Source of the DNA: Bog-756 sp963776225
GTDB taxonomy: Bacteria; Actinomycetota; Acidimicrobiia; Acidimicrobiales; RAAP-2
Length of the DNA stretch: 64,000 nt
NCBI GenBank assembly: GCA_963776225.1
Contig: CAVZLL010000004.1
Coordinates: forward strand, 1,178,001 to 1,242,000
Direction of reading: 5' to 3'
Shown here: one piece after another, positions 18,242 through 27,567 of the stretch
Layout: each line of letters begins with the position of its first letter
How positions within the stretch are numbered: position 1 is the stretch's first letter
Notes under the pieces: model-generated
Told to the model about the DNA's origin: nothing
The model's database searches: none
What the model saw: only the letters and a program-made list of their open reading frames with translations
Position numbers and translations under genes: made by a program

Positions 18242-19960
18242 ATGTTCTTGCGGTTTCGTGCAGTCTCATCGGTGTTCCGGGCTGCATTCGAAAACCCAGT
18301 GCTCCGCAGAGTCGGGTTCGCCTACGCACTATTTGCGGCAGCTGAGTTCGGCATCTGGATAACCCTGTTGGTCTTCGCCTACGGGCATGGTGGAGCGAGC
18401 GCGAGCATGCTCATGGTTCTGGTTCAGCTCATCCCGTGCATCGCACTCGCTCCGTTGCTCGGCGCTCTTGCCGATCGCCGGCGCCCGAGCCGTGTCCTGT
18501 GCATCGGTTATGGGATGCAGGCCCTCTCGATGGGATCCGTCGCTGTCGCAATCAGTCTCGGTGCGCCGGCGGTCGTGGTGTTCGTCCTGGCACCGCTGAC
18601 GTCCCTCAGCCTCACGGTGACACGACCAACACAAGCCGCGCTCCTGCCCATGATCGTCCGAACGCCTGATGAGTTGACCGCGGCAAACGTGATGACGGGC
18701 TGGACGGATGCAGCCGGGGCGCTGGTCGGTCCGGCAGTGGTTGGCGTCCTCCTTGCATGGCAAGGTCCAGGGCTGGCGGTCGCGGCAATGGCGGCCATGA
18801 CGGTCATCTCCACCCTTCTGGTGATGAGCGTGATCGGACCTGCTGCTTCGATTCCGTCCGATGTCGTACCAGAGGACGACAAGAGCAATGACGACACGGG
18901 CACTGGCGCTCGGGGTTCGAGATCGAAGGCCAGGCGAGCCTTGGCCTCCATCAGAACAGGCGCAGGCTCAAACCTGCTCATGGCCTTGCGCAACCCGCAG
19001 ATCAGGGTTCTCCTTGCATTGCACACCTTCTACTTCGTGCTCATCGGTGCCCTCGACCTGCTCTGCGTGATCCTTGCCGTGGACTACCTGCACATGGGGC
19101 CGGGCGGCCCCGGATTCCTGAATTCCGCACTCGGCGGAGGTGCACTGCTCGCCGGGTTCGTCACTGCCTTTCTCGTCGGTCGGCGTCATCTGGCGACAAC
19201 GCTCACCGTCGCCCTCTCGATTGCGGTGGCCGCACTCGCGTCAATCGCTGCGATCCCCAGGGTCGCACCCGCCATCCTTCTGATCGGCGCCGTCGGTCTG
19301 GCGGGTGCCGTCTTCGACGTCACCGGTCGGACGCTGCTCCAACGGTCGGCTCCCTCCGACGCGATCGCCGGGACGTTCTCGATCCTGGAAGCCCTCATGG
19401 ACTCCGGCCTCGCCCTGGGTGCCGTCCTGGTCCGTGTCGCGATCGCAATCGGTGGGCTGAAGGCTGCACTTGTGGCCCCGGCCGCCATAGCCCTCCTGCT
19501 CATTGTGTGGCTGTGGCGCCGGATCGCGAAGATCGACGCCTCTGCGACAGTGCCGCAGGTCGAGATCCAACTGTTGCGCCGAATCTCCATCTTTGCCGCG
19601 CTTCCAGCTCCTGCACTCGAGGGCATAGCCCGAGACCTGGAGCCGCTCACGGTGTCGCAAGGGACGGTCGTGATCAAGGAGGGCGAACGCGGCCACTGCT
19701 ACTACGCCGTCGCTGACGGCGAGCTGGCCGTTTCGCGCGATGACCACCTCCTACAGATGGTGGCGCGAGGTGACGGGTTCGGTGAGATAGCCCTGATCCG
19801 TGACGTCCCTCGACAGGCAACGGTGACTGCAACCACTGATGCTTCGCTCTACACGCTGGATGGGGAGCTTTTCGTTCAGGCGGTTACCGGCCATGCGACG
19901 GCGATCTCGGCCGTAGGGAGGATCATTACTCAGCATCTGGGAGACGACGGTGCGGAATGA
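18242..19960 (+). CDS. MFS transporter with C-terminal cyclic-nucleotide-binding domain
   Basis: 572 residues, ATG 18242 after AGGAG. Residues ~1-425 form a 12-helix major-facilitator protein (ALADRRRPSRVLCIGYG is the loop 2-3 motif). After a Pro/Val linker, residues ~440-565 form a cNMP-binding domain: LPAPALEGIARDLEPLTV, IKEGERGHCYYAVADGELAV, and the cassette GFGEIALIRDVPRQATV. The Arg in RQATV is the residue that normally contacts the cyclic phosphate. The fusion suggests that transport is gated by a cyclic nucleotide. Cargo unknown. Confidence 0.88.
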   Translation: MFLRFRAVSSVFRAAFENPVLRRVGFAYALFAAAEFGIWITLLVFAYGHGGASASMLMVLVQLIPCIALAPLLGALADRRRPSRVLCIGYGMQALSMGSVAVAISLGAPAVVVFVLAPLTSLSLTVTRPTQAALLPMIVRTPDELTAANVMTGWTDAAGALVGPAVVGVLLAWQGPGLAVAAMAAMTVISTLLVMSVIGPAASIPSDVVPEDDKSNDDTGTGARGSRSKARRALASIRTGAGSNLLMALRNPQIRVLLALHTFYFVLIGALDLLCVILAVDYLHMGPGGPGFLNSALGGGALLAGFVTAFLVGRRHLATTLTVALSIAVAALASIAAIPRVAPAILLIGAVGLAGAVFDVTGRTLLQRSAPSDAIAGTFSILEALMDSGLALGAVLVRVAIAIGGLKAALVAPAAIALLLIVWLWRRIAKIDASATVPQVEIQLLRRISIFAALPAPALEGIARDLEPLTVSQGTVVIKEGERGHCYYAVADGELAVSRDDHLLQMVARGDGFGEIALIRDVPRQATVTATTDASLYTLDGELFVQAVTGHATAISAVGRIITQHLGDDGAE

Positions 19961-20095
19961 TGCCGGACCGCTCGGGTACCGGGGCCGCCCAACATCGACA
20001 TCAGCGCCACCAGCGCTGCAAATCCCGAGCGTCAGTCAGTTCTGAGGTCGATCGACATATTTGATGGCAAAGCGATTCGAGGGTCCTCGGCGCGG

Positions 20096-21986
20096 TTGCA
20101 CTTTGCCCCTTCGGGTTTCAATGTGCTGGCTGCTCCCGTCATCACCTCGGCCAACACAGCCACCTTCACGGTGGGCAAGTCGGGGACCTTCACCGTCACC
20201 ACCAGCGGATTCCCGAATCCCCAGTTCAGCGCCACGGGCAATCTCGACGGCCTGACCCTCGGCCCCTCCACAGGGATCCTTTCGGGCAGCCCGAAGACCG
20301 GCGGGTCCTTTCCCTTGTCGCTGAGCGCATCGAACGGGGTCTCGCCGGACGGCACCCAGAGTTTCACCCTGGTGGTCGATCAGGCACCGGGGTTCACCTC
20401 ACCCCACACGGCGGACTTTCCGGGTGTTGTTCGGGAATCCGACTCTCTCCCAAGTCAGTCACTCGCCGCAGGCGGTGACCATCACGCTCACCGCCCACAA
20501 CTCCGTCGCGGCGGTGACGAAGGTGTTGACGTTGGTGGTGGAGCCCGCTCCCTTCAACAATCCGCAATTCGAATCGGCCAACATGGCCACTTTCATAACG
20601 GGGGCCGCCAATTCGTTCATGGTGACGGCAGTCGACGGATCTCCCTCTGTCACCTATGGACTGGTCGGCGCACTGCCGCACGGAGTGCAGTTCGATCCCG
20701 CCACCGGCATGTTGTCGGGGAACCCGACCACCCCCGGGAAGACGACCCTTTCCTTCAGCGTCACTTCCCCCAACGGTCACAAGGTCGCCCAGTCCTTCAC
20801 CCTGGAGGTGAAGGACCTGGTTGTCTCGGGGATGGACGGTTTCGATCAAAAGGCGGGCGTGGCGATTCTCACCGAGGCGGAAGTCGGAGTGCCGTACTCC
20901 CATGCCCTCTCCGTCAGCGGCGGGACGGGTCCCTACACCTGGAAGCTCATGCAAGGGTCCTCGGCCGCAACACTCCCGCATGGCTTATCGTTCAATGCTG
21001 CGACGGCGACGATGTCCGGCTCCCCCACGGCGAAGACGCCCACCCCGGTGAGGGTCGAAGTGAAGGTAACTGACTCCAGTTCTCCCGCCCGTTCCGAGCA
21101 ACTTCCGGCTGAGGTGATCGTCGCTACCGTCCCGCCTCAGATCACGTCGCCGCCCACCGTCACGTTCGTGACCGGCAGAGCGAACTCATTCACTGTGCAG
21201 ACGACAGGAGCGCCTCCTCCTACTCTCACAGAACAAGGATCTCTTCCCAGTGGTGTCACCTTCAATCCCTCGACTGGGCTGCTCTCGGGAACGCCGGCAG
21301 GGTCGGGAACGTGGAGCCTGTCGTTCGGAGCTACCAACAGTCAACTTCAAACCAAACAGGCGTTCGCGCTTGTGTTGGCCCCGATGAAGATCAACGTGCC
21401 AACGATCACGGATGGACAGCAAAGACTGCCTCTGGACGGAGCCACCCTCGATAGTGTCCAGCTCTCGGCACAAGGAGGAACAGGGCCGTACACCTGGAGC
21501 ATCTCTGCTGGGCACCTCCCAGCCGGGATGACCCTCTCCCCGTCCACTGGCACGATCAGCGGTTCGCCGGCCTACGTGTCTGGCGCGGGCAATCAAAACA
21601 GCTACACCGTGACGGTGAAAGTGATCAACAAGGCTGGATCGCTCGACGCGGTTCGTACTCTGGATCTCGTGGTCGGGGCGGCATCCCTCTCGCTCACCTC
21701 AGCGTCCCTACCAGTCGCCACACGGGGATCGCCCTATGCGGCAATGCTCACAGCTCAAGGGAGGAACGCCCCTTACGGCTTCGTCATCGCCGGTGGGGCC
21801 CTCCCCAAGGGCTCGACCCTGTCCCCTGCCACTGGTGCGATCACCGGGACGCCGAACGCGAGCGACTTGGTTGGTACGTATGTTGTCTCTGGCAGCCTGT
21901 TCGACTCGACTGAGCTGTCGAACACAAGCACAAACCTATTCAACCCATTTTCGGCCTCGTTCCAATTCACTGTGTCCTTGCAGTAG
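20096..21986 (+). pseudogene. Putative-Ig (He_PIG-like) repeat protein, broken and internally deleted
   Basis: Tandem ~85-residue modules with the pattern 'TATFTVG.SGTFTVTTSGFP', 'GLTLGPSTGILSG.P', 'FTLVV' run through most of this stretch (about five modules, later ones of the GGTGPYTW type). There is no signal peptide or convincing start at the 5' end. Near 20415-20430 the frame changes and the middle ~45 residues of one module are missing, so the reading goes from the start of one module (FTSPHTADF) to the end of another (LFGNPTLSQVS). From 20424 the frame is clean to the stop at 21986. It looks like a truncated surface or secreted adhesin-like protein; a fragment from 20424 could still be translated. 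Confidence 0.6.
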
Positions 21987-22280
21987 CCAATGGCGTGACG
22001 TCGGTGCTGACACTCTTCGTAGCGTTCATCACCGATTGACCGGAGCGGCCCAGGAATTGCAGAGTCCGCCCGACTTCCCATTACAACGCTCGAGTCAACC
22101 GCACTGCGAGAGTGCCGGATTACAGTGCGTGGTTCCGGTGCCCGACCGGCTCAGACTGCAGTGACCAGAGAGGCACTCGCCAGAACGCCGCCGGACTGAC
22201 AACGGGCGCCCGAGTCCGAGATGGGTTACCGTTCCAGCCACGCAGCGACAAGGGCAGTTCGAATGGAAGGCGGCCAAACG

Positions 22281-24389
22281 ATGCGAGGAATCCGGAACAC
22301 GACGTCCACCGGTCGGTTCGCTGGAAGAAGAATCGCCGCCTGCGCCGTCATCGGACTGACGGGATTCCTTGTGGTCGTCGTCCCGGCCCGGGTGGCACAG
22401 GCGGCTACCGACGTGGTCACCAACTGCAGTGGCGCACCCGCCAGCGTGGGATCGCTTCCCTACGAGGTGGCGAATGCCACATCGGGCGACACCGTCACCT
22501 TCGCGCTGTCGCCCGCCTGTTCGACGATCATGCTCTCCGGAGGTGGGACGGACCAGATCCAGATCACGAAGAACCTGACCATCACGGGTCCCGGAGCAGG
22601 TCTCCTCACCGTGGAGGGAGACGGAGGACAGTCCGTCTTCGCTGTCTACGCACCCTACACCGCGACTATCTCCGGCCTTACCGTCACCGGTGGCGGGGGC
22701 GGCGGCATCGGGGGCGTGTACAACAGCGGGACACTCACCCTGTCCGACGACGTCATCACCGGCAACTCCTCAACGGGCGCGGGGGGAGGGATCTACAACG
22801 GCAGTGGCATGCTCACGGTCACCGACAGCATCGTGTCCGACAACACCGCCTCGTCCTCCCTCGGCGGTGGCATTCTGAACACGGGCACTGCGGTGATCGA
22901 TTCGAGCACCGTGGCCGGCAACAGCGCCACGATCGGCGCCGGGATCATGAACAACAACGGCGTGCTCACCCTGGAGAACAGCACCGTCGCGAACAACACC
23001 GCCTCGAGCTTCGGCGGCGGCCTGACGGACAACAGCGCCTCCACGACGACCATCACCGACAGCACCATCACCGGGAACACGGGAGCCGGCATCGACCAGA
23101 CCAGCGGATCGACGATCACGGTCGGCGCCACCGTCGTGGCGGGGAACCCGGTCCGGGACTGCAGCCTCTCCTCCGGAACGTACAACGACCTCGGCGACAA
23201 CCTCTCCGACGACGCCACATGCAACTTCACCGGTACCGGTGATCAGGCCAGTACGCCGGCCGGTCTCGATCCCTCGGGCCTGCGGAACAACGGGGGCCCC
23301 ACACCGACGATCGCTCTGTTCCCGGGGAGCGCCGCCATCGATCACGTGGCGAGCGGTTGTCCGGCCAAAGACCAGCGCAGTTCGGCCCGGACCGCCCCCT
23401 GCGACATCGGTGCCTTCGACACCGATGCCGCACCGTACGGTCCGATCGTGGCCAACGTCACCCCGGCGACGGGGTACACGACTGGGGGGATCCCGGTCAC
23501 CATCACCGGTTCCGGGTTCACGGGAGCCACCGCGGTGGACTTCGCCGGCGTGGCCGCCACCGGGGTGACCGTCAACGGATCGGGCACCTCGATCACGGCC
23601 ACCTCGCCGAGCGGTGCAGCCGGGGTCACCGACGTGACGGTGGTCACCCCAAGCGGGACCTCGGCGGTCACCCCTGCCGACCAGTTCACCTACACCGTGC
23701 TGACGTCCCCCACCACGTCGGGTTGCTCGCCGAGCTGCTCGGTCACGGTTGCGAGCCCGCTGAACGGGACCAGGATCACCGTGACCGGCGCGTCGACATC
23801 ACCGACCGCAAAGGTCAAGCTGGTGACCAACACCCAGTCCCCGACGAACACACTCAACTGCGGGTCGAGCTACAGCTACGCGGCCCCGATCACCACGCTC
23901 ACCCCCACCGGCTTCGCAACGAATGCAACGGTCACGGTGTCCCAGACCCTCGGAAACCAGCCTACGACCGCCGGGGTCAAGGTTTGCTTCTTGGCGAAGG
24001 GGGCGGCCACACCGTCGTTCCTCACCGCCTGCCACACCCCGAAGGTCGCTCCCTGCCTGCTCTCACTGGTCAAGCAGCCCTACAACCACGTGAAGGCGAC
24101 CTTCCTCGCACCGGCCAAGGACCCCAAGTGGCGGGTCGGTGGGGCCTACGTGGTCTTCCACTCGTTCAGCCCGACCACCGGAACCCGCCTGGTCACCTCG
24201 GTCAGCATCACCGGGACCAACCTGACCCCGGTCACTGCGGTCACCATCGGCGGGGCCGTGGCCAAGATCACGTCGGTCACCGCCACGAAGATCGTGGTGA
24301 CCGTCCCCCAGAACGCCCGCACCGGACTGATCACCCTGTCCGGCAGCACGGGCTCAGTCGTCTCAGTGGCCAAATTCACCGTCCACTGA
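22281..24389 (+). CDS. Secreted beta-helix protein with IPT/TIG domains
   Basis: 702 residues from ATG 22281 (GGAAGG upstream). A signal peptide (RRIAACAVIGLTGFLVVVV, cleavage near AQAAT) leads into a right-handed parallel beta-helix, residues ~60-390, with repeats like SGTLTLSDDVITGNSSTGAGG and ending in a 'choice-of-anchor Q'-like stretch (GLRNNGGPTPTIALFPGSAAID). An IPT/TIG domain follows (PYGPIVANVTPATGYTTGGIPV), then a Cys-containing region and a last IPT-like domain (SVSITGTNLTPVTAVTIGG). Such proteins bind or modify polysaccharides or act as adhesins. No catalytic residues are evident. Confidence 0.82.
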   Translation: MRGIRNTTSTGRFAGRRIAACAVIGLTGFLVVVVPARVAQAATDVVTNCSGAPASVGSLPYEVANATSGDTVTFALSPACSTIMLSGGGTDQIQITKNLTITGPGAGLLTVEGDGGQSVFAVYAPYTATISGLTVTGGGGGGIGGVYNSGTLTLSDDVITGNSSTGAGGGIYNGSGMLTVTDSIVSDNTASSSLGGGILNTGTAVIDSSTVAGNSATIGAGIMNNNGVLTLENSTVANNTASSFGGGLTDNSASTTTITDSTITGNTGAGIDQTSGSTITVGATVVAGNPVRDCSLSSGTYNDLGDNLSDDATCNFTGTGDQASTPAGLDPSGLRNNGGPTPTIALFPGSAAIDHVASGCPAKDQRSSARTAPCDIGAFDTDAAPYGPIVANVTPATGYTTGGIPVTITGSGFTGATAVDFAGVAATGVTVNGSGTSITATSPSGAAGVTDVTVVTPSGTSAVTPADQFTYTVLTSPTTSGCSPSCSVTVASPLNGTRITVTGASTSPTAKVKLVTNTQSPTNTLNCGSSYSYAAPITTLTPTGFATNATVTVSQTLGNQPTTAGVKVCFLAKGAATPSFLTACHTPKVAPCLLSLVKQPYNHVKATFLAPAKDPKWRVGGAYVVFHSFSPTTGTRLVTSVSITGTNLTPVTAVTIGGAVAKITSVTATKIVVTVPQNARTGLITLSGSTGSVVSVAKFTVH

Positions 24390-24434
24390 CCTGAGCGTTG
24401 CGGTCGCGGGAGTCGGCGGACGCTTCCATCGGCT

Positions 24435-24477
24435 CTATCTCCTATCCCTCGCACAGCACCACCGGCATAGGTGATAG
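24435..24477. repeat. Direct-repeat copy A with inverted arms (possible attachment site)
   Basis: Positions 24436-24463 match 26575-26602 at 25 of 28 bases in direct orientation. Copy A is also framed by an inverted repeat, CTATCTCCTAT (24435-24445) and ATAGGTGATAG (24467-24477), matching at 10 of 11 bases. The two direct copies bound the IS-scrap region beside the tRNA-Arg gene. Confidence 0.55.
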
Positions 24478-24555
24478 GACCGGTCGAAACGTCCGCCCTC
24501 GGTTTCGCCAAACACCTTGGCCGCTGGCGGAGCGCCACCGGCGCGCACTGCGGAC

Positions 24556-25144
24556 CTATTCGCGAATGGGTCCTTCTTCCATGGCAAGACGTGTGAGGTC
24601 AGCACGTCTACGCCGTCCAGTTTTGTCCCGGATGCGATCAAGATGGGATCGAACTGTCCTGACGCTAATGAACAACCGATCGGCGATTTCGGCGTCGGTT
24701 TCGCCGTCTGCTACTAGCGAAAGGACCTCGCGTTCGCGGTTGCTGAGAAGAGTCTCCAGAGTTTCCTCCCTGGCGCGGTCACGATCCGCTCGGAGGAGAA
24801 AGGCAGCAAGGACGGGGGACACGTAGGTGCCGCCGCCGGCAACGACCGTGGTGGCGGTGGCAATCTCATCTGCTGTCGAGGACTTATAAAGGCAGGTAGC
24901 CGCTCGCTCCCGCGCCCATCGCGTCGACGACACTTTCACGATCATCCGACGCCGAGACCACGAGGACGATCGGTCCGCGGGATTGCACATGGGAGACGGC
25001 GACACCTCCTGTGCCGTCGGGAAGATGGAGATCAAGCAAGGCCACTTGGACACCGGCGTAGCCCAAGGCGGGCAGGAGGTGGTCTTCTGGAAGGACACCA
25101 ACGGTTACCTCGCAGAGTCGGTCCTGGATGGCGCTGGCTGGCAT
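24556..25144 (-). pseudogene. NarL/LuxR-type response regulator remnant
   Basis: The 3' part encodes a clean LuxR-type helix-turn-helix (LLSNREREVLSLVADGETDAEIADRLFISVRTVRSHLDRI). The 5' part encodes the second half of a receiver domain (VALLDLHLPDGTGG with the phospho-Asp, then IVLVVSASDDRESVVDAMGAGASGYL). The frame breaks near 24885, where one extra C would explain it, and the usual start of a receiver (two acidic residues before 'DDH') is absent. It is thus both truncated and frameshifted. A full-length paralogue lies at 26855-27514. Confidence 0.65.
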
Positions 25145-25205
25145 GGGCCATTTGAAGGTCGGAACTTCGGGCAGCTTGGTTCAGATCCAGCCGTCGCCGT
25201 TTACG

Positions 25206-25303
25206 CGATCGGCCAACAAGACTTCCGGAACTACCGGATTCGCTCACTTCTCTACGCCGGCAAGCCCAACTGGGACCTACTCGCCACGATCAGACCCCAC
25301 TGA
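25206..25303 (+). pseudogene. Transposase C-terminal fragment (ISL3-type, tentative)
   Basis: A short frame reading FRNYRIRSLLYAGKPNWDLL and ending at TGA 25303 looks like the C-terminus of a DDE transposase of the IS204/IS1096 (ISL3) type, in which 'FRNF.NYR.R.LL.' is a familiar end motif. Nothing upstream in the same frame is recognisable. Assignment is from memory of the motif only. Confidence 0.4.
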
Positions 25304-25320
25304 GATCCGAAGCGCCGGCA

Positions 25321-25542
25321 ACCTCCCTGATCGCCGGAGCGCTGCTGGCCTGGAGTCAGATGCTCTGCTTCGAGGGCGCGCTGGCCAAGGCCGAACCGAA
25401 GACCATGCGCTATCGAGTCCTCCACGTGGCCGCCCTTCTCGTGCACAAGGCCAAGGGGCTCATCCTCCGCCTGGACGAGACCTGGCCGTGGGTGGACGAC
25501 CTCGCCAACGCCTTCGTCAAACTCCGGGCGGCCATCCCCTGA
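25321..25542 (+). pseudogene. IS1380-type transposase C-terminal fragment
   Basis: About 73 residues in one frame: SLIAGALLAWSQMLCFEGAL, AKAEPKTMRYRVLHVAALLV and LRLDETWPWVDDLANAFVKL, then stop. The order 'W.QML...G..A.AEPK..R.R..H.AA' and a closing WPW helix matches the C-terminus of IS1380-family transposases. The catalytic domain is missing and no terminal inverted repeats are seen, so this is a dead fragment. Confidence 0.6.
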
Positions 25543-25930
25543 CGAAGGGGTCAGGGCGCCCGACCCGGAAGCACCCATGCAAGGGCGTGACATCCGAGCC
25601 ACAATGACAACACCGCGGCCATTCACGCCCACGATGAGTCCGGTCGACCAGATCGATCACCACCACCGACTCATCTATGACTCTGCCGTCAGCAGGGGGT
25701 CGGACGAATGATCGAGGTTAGGTAGGAGGTGCGGGGCACGAACCAAGTCTCCTTTGTTTGGGGCATGATCCTGGTCCCGATCTCCTTCTCCCGAATGAGT
25801 TCACGGAGTTTCTCACCGTCGATTAGGTCTGCAGTGCGACCCCCCCCTCTAGTCGTCCAAATGCATAGCCGAAAAGACCGAGGCTTGGTCCAACGAACAC
25901 GGACGTCACGGTACCCAGTCGGGTCTGCAT
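25543..25930. other. Gap without a supported gene
   Basis: 388 bases between the transposase fragment and the lipoprotein gene. The minus strand has an open stretch downstream of the lipoprotein stop (about 25689-25920), but it has no start of its own and I cannot match it to anything. Probably remnant DNA. Confidence 0.45.
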
Positions 25931-26416
25931 CTATGGTTGGACATCCGCTCCCGTGCAGGTGTTGTAGTGCCCCCCGTTCGGATCGAAAGTGTCGCCATGT
26001 TGGGGGAAGTACCACACCACCTTCTGGTAGGCGTAGGTCGTGCCACAGTTGCCCAAGCCGTACGCCACCACCGTCGCCTGCTCGTAACTTCCTTGCGAAG
26101 TCCCTTGATTCGGCGCTACGTACCACCCTGTCCCGGTTCCCACCGCCGTCGAGCGGCCCCAAGACCCCCAATGCACGTTTGACACCATGCTCGTCGGATC
26201 GCCTTCCATATTGATCGTGGACGGTTGGACCTGACCGCATCCCTGGCAGCGTGACGCGCTCGATGATCCAAGGGTTGGCACGGAAGTGGGAGCAGTCGTG
26301 GTCGTAGGGGTCGTGGTCGAGTTTCCACAAGCACCGAGCGTAACCACTGTGATGGAGGCCAGCGCCGATGCAATCAACCGATCACTACATGCCGGTTTCC
26401 GCCGATGCCTCTCCAC
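25931..26416 (-). CDS. Putative secreted lipoprotein
   Basis: About 161 residues from GTG 26416; a TTG further in is also possible. A lipoprotein signal with a lipobox-like LGAC follows a hydrophobic stretch (LIASALASITVVTLGAC), then a Thr/Pro/Ser linker (TTTPTTTTAPTS). The domain contains CQGCGQ, MVSNVHWGSWGRSTAVG, GSYEQATVVAYGLGNCG and YQKVVWYFPQHGDTFDP. The pattern WGSWG..TA.G, ATVVA..LG.CG, YQ...WYFPQHG is a familiar unassigned actinobacterial extracellular domain. Function unknown. Confidence 0.65.
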   Translation of the reverse strand: MERHRRKPACSDRLIASALASITVVTLGACGNSTTTPTTTTAPTSVPTLGSSSASRCQGCGQVQPSTINMEGDPTSMVSNVHWGSWGRSTAVGTGTGWYVAPNQGTSQGSYEQATVVAYGLGNCGTTYAYQKVVWYFPQHGDTFDPNGGHYNTCTGADVQP

Positions 26417-26574
26417 GTCACGACCTGGCCTTCGCCCCAGACTTGGTGACGCTGATGGTAGCCGCATCTCCCGCCGAGGAAGGCGGGAGACGGAGGGTGG
26501 GCAGATCGGACCTCCGTATCGGCGTGTGCGGGGATCGACCTCGGGCAGGGAAGGTGGGGAGTTTGGGACCCCCT

Positions 26575-26602
26575 TATCACCTCTCCCTCGCTCAGCACCA
26601 CC
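26575..26602. repeat. Direct-repeat copy B next to tRNA-Arg
   Basis: 28 bases matching 24436-24463 with three mismatches. It ends two bases from the 3' end of the tRNA-Arg gene. Its first eight bases, TATCACCT, are the exact complement of part of the right inverted arm at copy A. Confidence 0.55.
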
Positions 26603-26604
26603 CG

Positions 26605-26677
26605 TGCCCACGGCAGGAATTGAACCTGCGACACCTCATTTAGGAAACGAGTGCTCTATCCCCTGAGCTACGTGGGC
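26605..26677 (-). tRNA. tRNA-Arg (anticodon CCU)
   Basis: A complete 73-base cloverleaf on the minus strand: acceptor GCCCACG/CGTGGGC, D stem GCTC/GAGC, anticodon stem CTCGT/ATGAG with loop TTCCTAA (anticodon CCT, plus-strand positions 26642-26644), T arm GCAGG-TTCAATT-CCTGC and discriminator A. CCA is not encoded. The DNA just beyond its 3' end is repeated 2.1 kb away and the interval is full of mobile-element debris, as expected of a tRNA-linked insertion site. Confidence 0.97.
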
Positions 26678-26854
26678 GGGCATGGCGCCGGTCACGACCG
26701 ATGTCGGGTCGGAGAACGACCGGGGCCATAGTCTTCCAGGGTACCCGGGCCGGAAAACCGGAGGGCGCAGGCGCCCGCTGTAGGTTCCACCGAGCGTCGG
26801 ACAGACACCGACGCCGCACGAAATCCCGGCCACCGACCATCCGCCATCCGGCAC

Positions 26855-27514
26855 CTAGACGAGCCGCCGGTCAGCGGCCCAGCGGGTGAGCTCGTGTCTC
26901 GTCGAGAGCTGCAGTTTCCGCAGGACCGACGAGACGTGAGACTCCACCGTCTTGGCCGAGATGACCAGCTCGCGTGCGACCTCCTTGTAGGTGTACCCGC
27001 GGGCGATGAGCCGCAGCACCTCGCGCTCCCTGGGCGAGAGCAGATCGAGCTCGGGGTCGAGGCCCTCGGTCGGGACGCCGTAGACACCGCCGGCGAACGC
27101 GTCGAGGACGAACCCCGCCAACCGGGGCGAGAAGACCGCATCACCCGCCTCCACCCGGCGCACCGCCTGGAGGAGCTCCTCCCCCGAGATGGTCTTGGTG
27201 ACGTACCCTCTCGCCCCGGCACGGATCACCGCGATCACGTCCTCGGGCGCGTCCGACACCGAGAGGGCGAGGAAGTGGACCTCCGGGTGGTGGGGCCGCA
27301 CTCCGCGCAGGACCGCCTCCCCGCCGCCGCCCGGCAGATGCACGTCGAGAAGCACCACCCCGGGAAGCCGCTCGCCGATGAGCTCGACCGCGTCGCCGAC
27401 GTTGTCCGCCTCCCCGACCACCTCGACCGAGTCGCCGAGCTCGGCCCGAACCCCCGAGCGGAACATCGCATGGTCGTCGACCAGGAACACCCGTGGACGG
27501 TCCGGGACGGTCAC
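26855..27514 (-). CDS. NarL/FixJ-type response regulator
   Basis: 219 residues from GTG 27514. The receiver domain is whole: VFLVDDHAMFRSGVRAEL (acidic pair), VVLLDVHLPGGGG (phospho-Asp), LALSVSD (Ser/Thr switch) and GARGYVTKTI (Lys). The output domain is a LuxR helix-turn-helix: LLSPREREVLRLIARGYTYKEVARELVISAKTVESHVSSVL. It lies directly after the PspC-type histidine kinase gene and should be its partner. Full length and intact, unlike the copy at 24556-25144. Confidence 0.92.
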   Translation of the reverse strand: MTVPDRPRVFLVDDHAMFRSGVRAELGDSVEVVGEADNVGDAVELIGERLPGVVLLDVHLPGGGGEAVLRGVRPHHPEVHFLALSVSDAPEDVIAVIRAGARGYVTKTISGEELLQAVRRVEAGDAVFSPRLAGFVLDAFAGGVYGVPTEGLDPELDLLSPREREVLRLIARGYTYKEVARELVISAKTVESHVSSVLRKLQLSTRHELTRWAADRRLV

Positions 27515-27567
27515 CCTGCCCGACCCACCCGACCCGACCGCCCCACCCGACCCCGTCGGGCACGCGA

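Noticed and set aside
25141..25215. Possible tRNA fragment around GGTTCAGATCC
   Set aside because: The T-arm stem would contain mismatches and no acceptor, D or anticodon arm can be drawn; not a tRNA.
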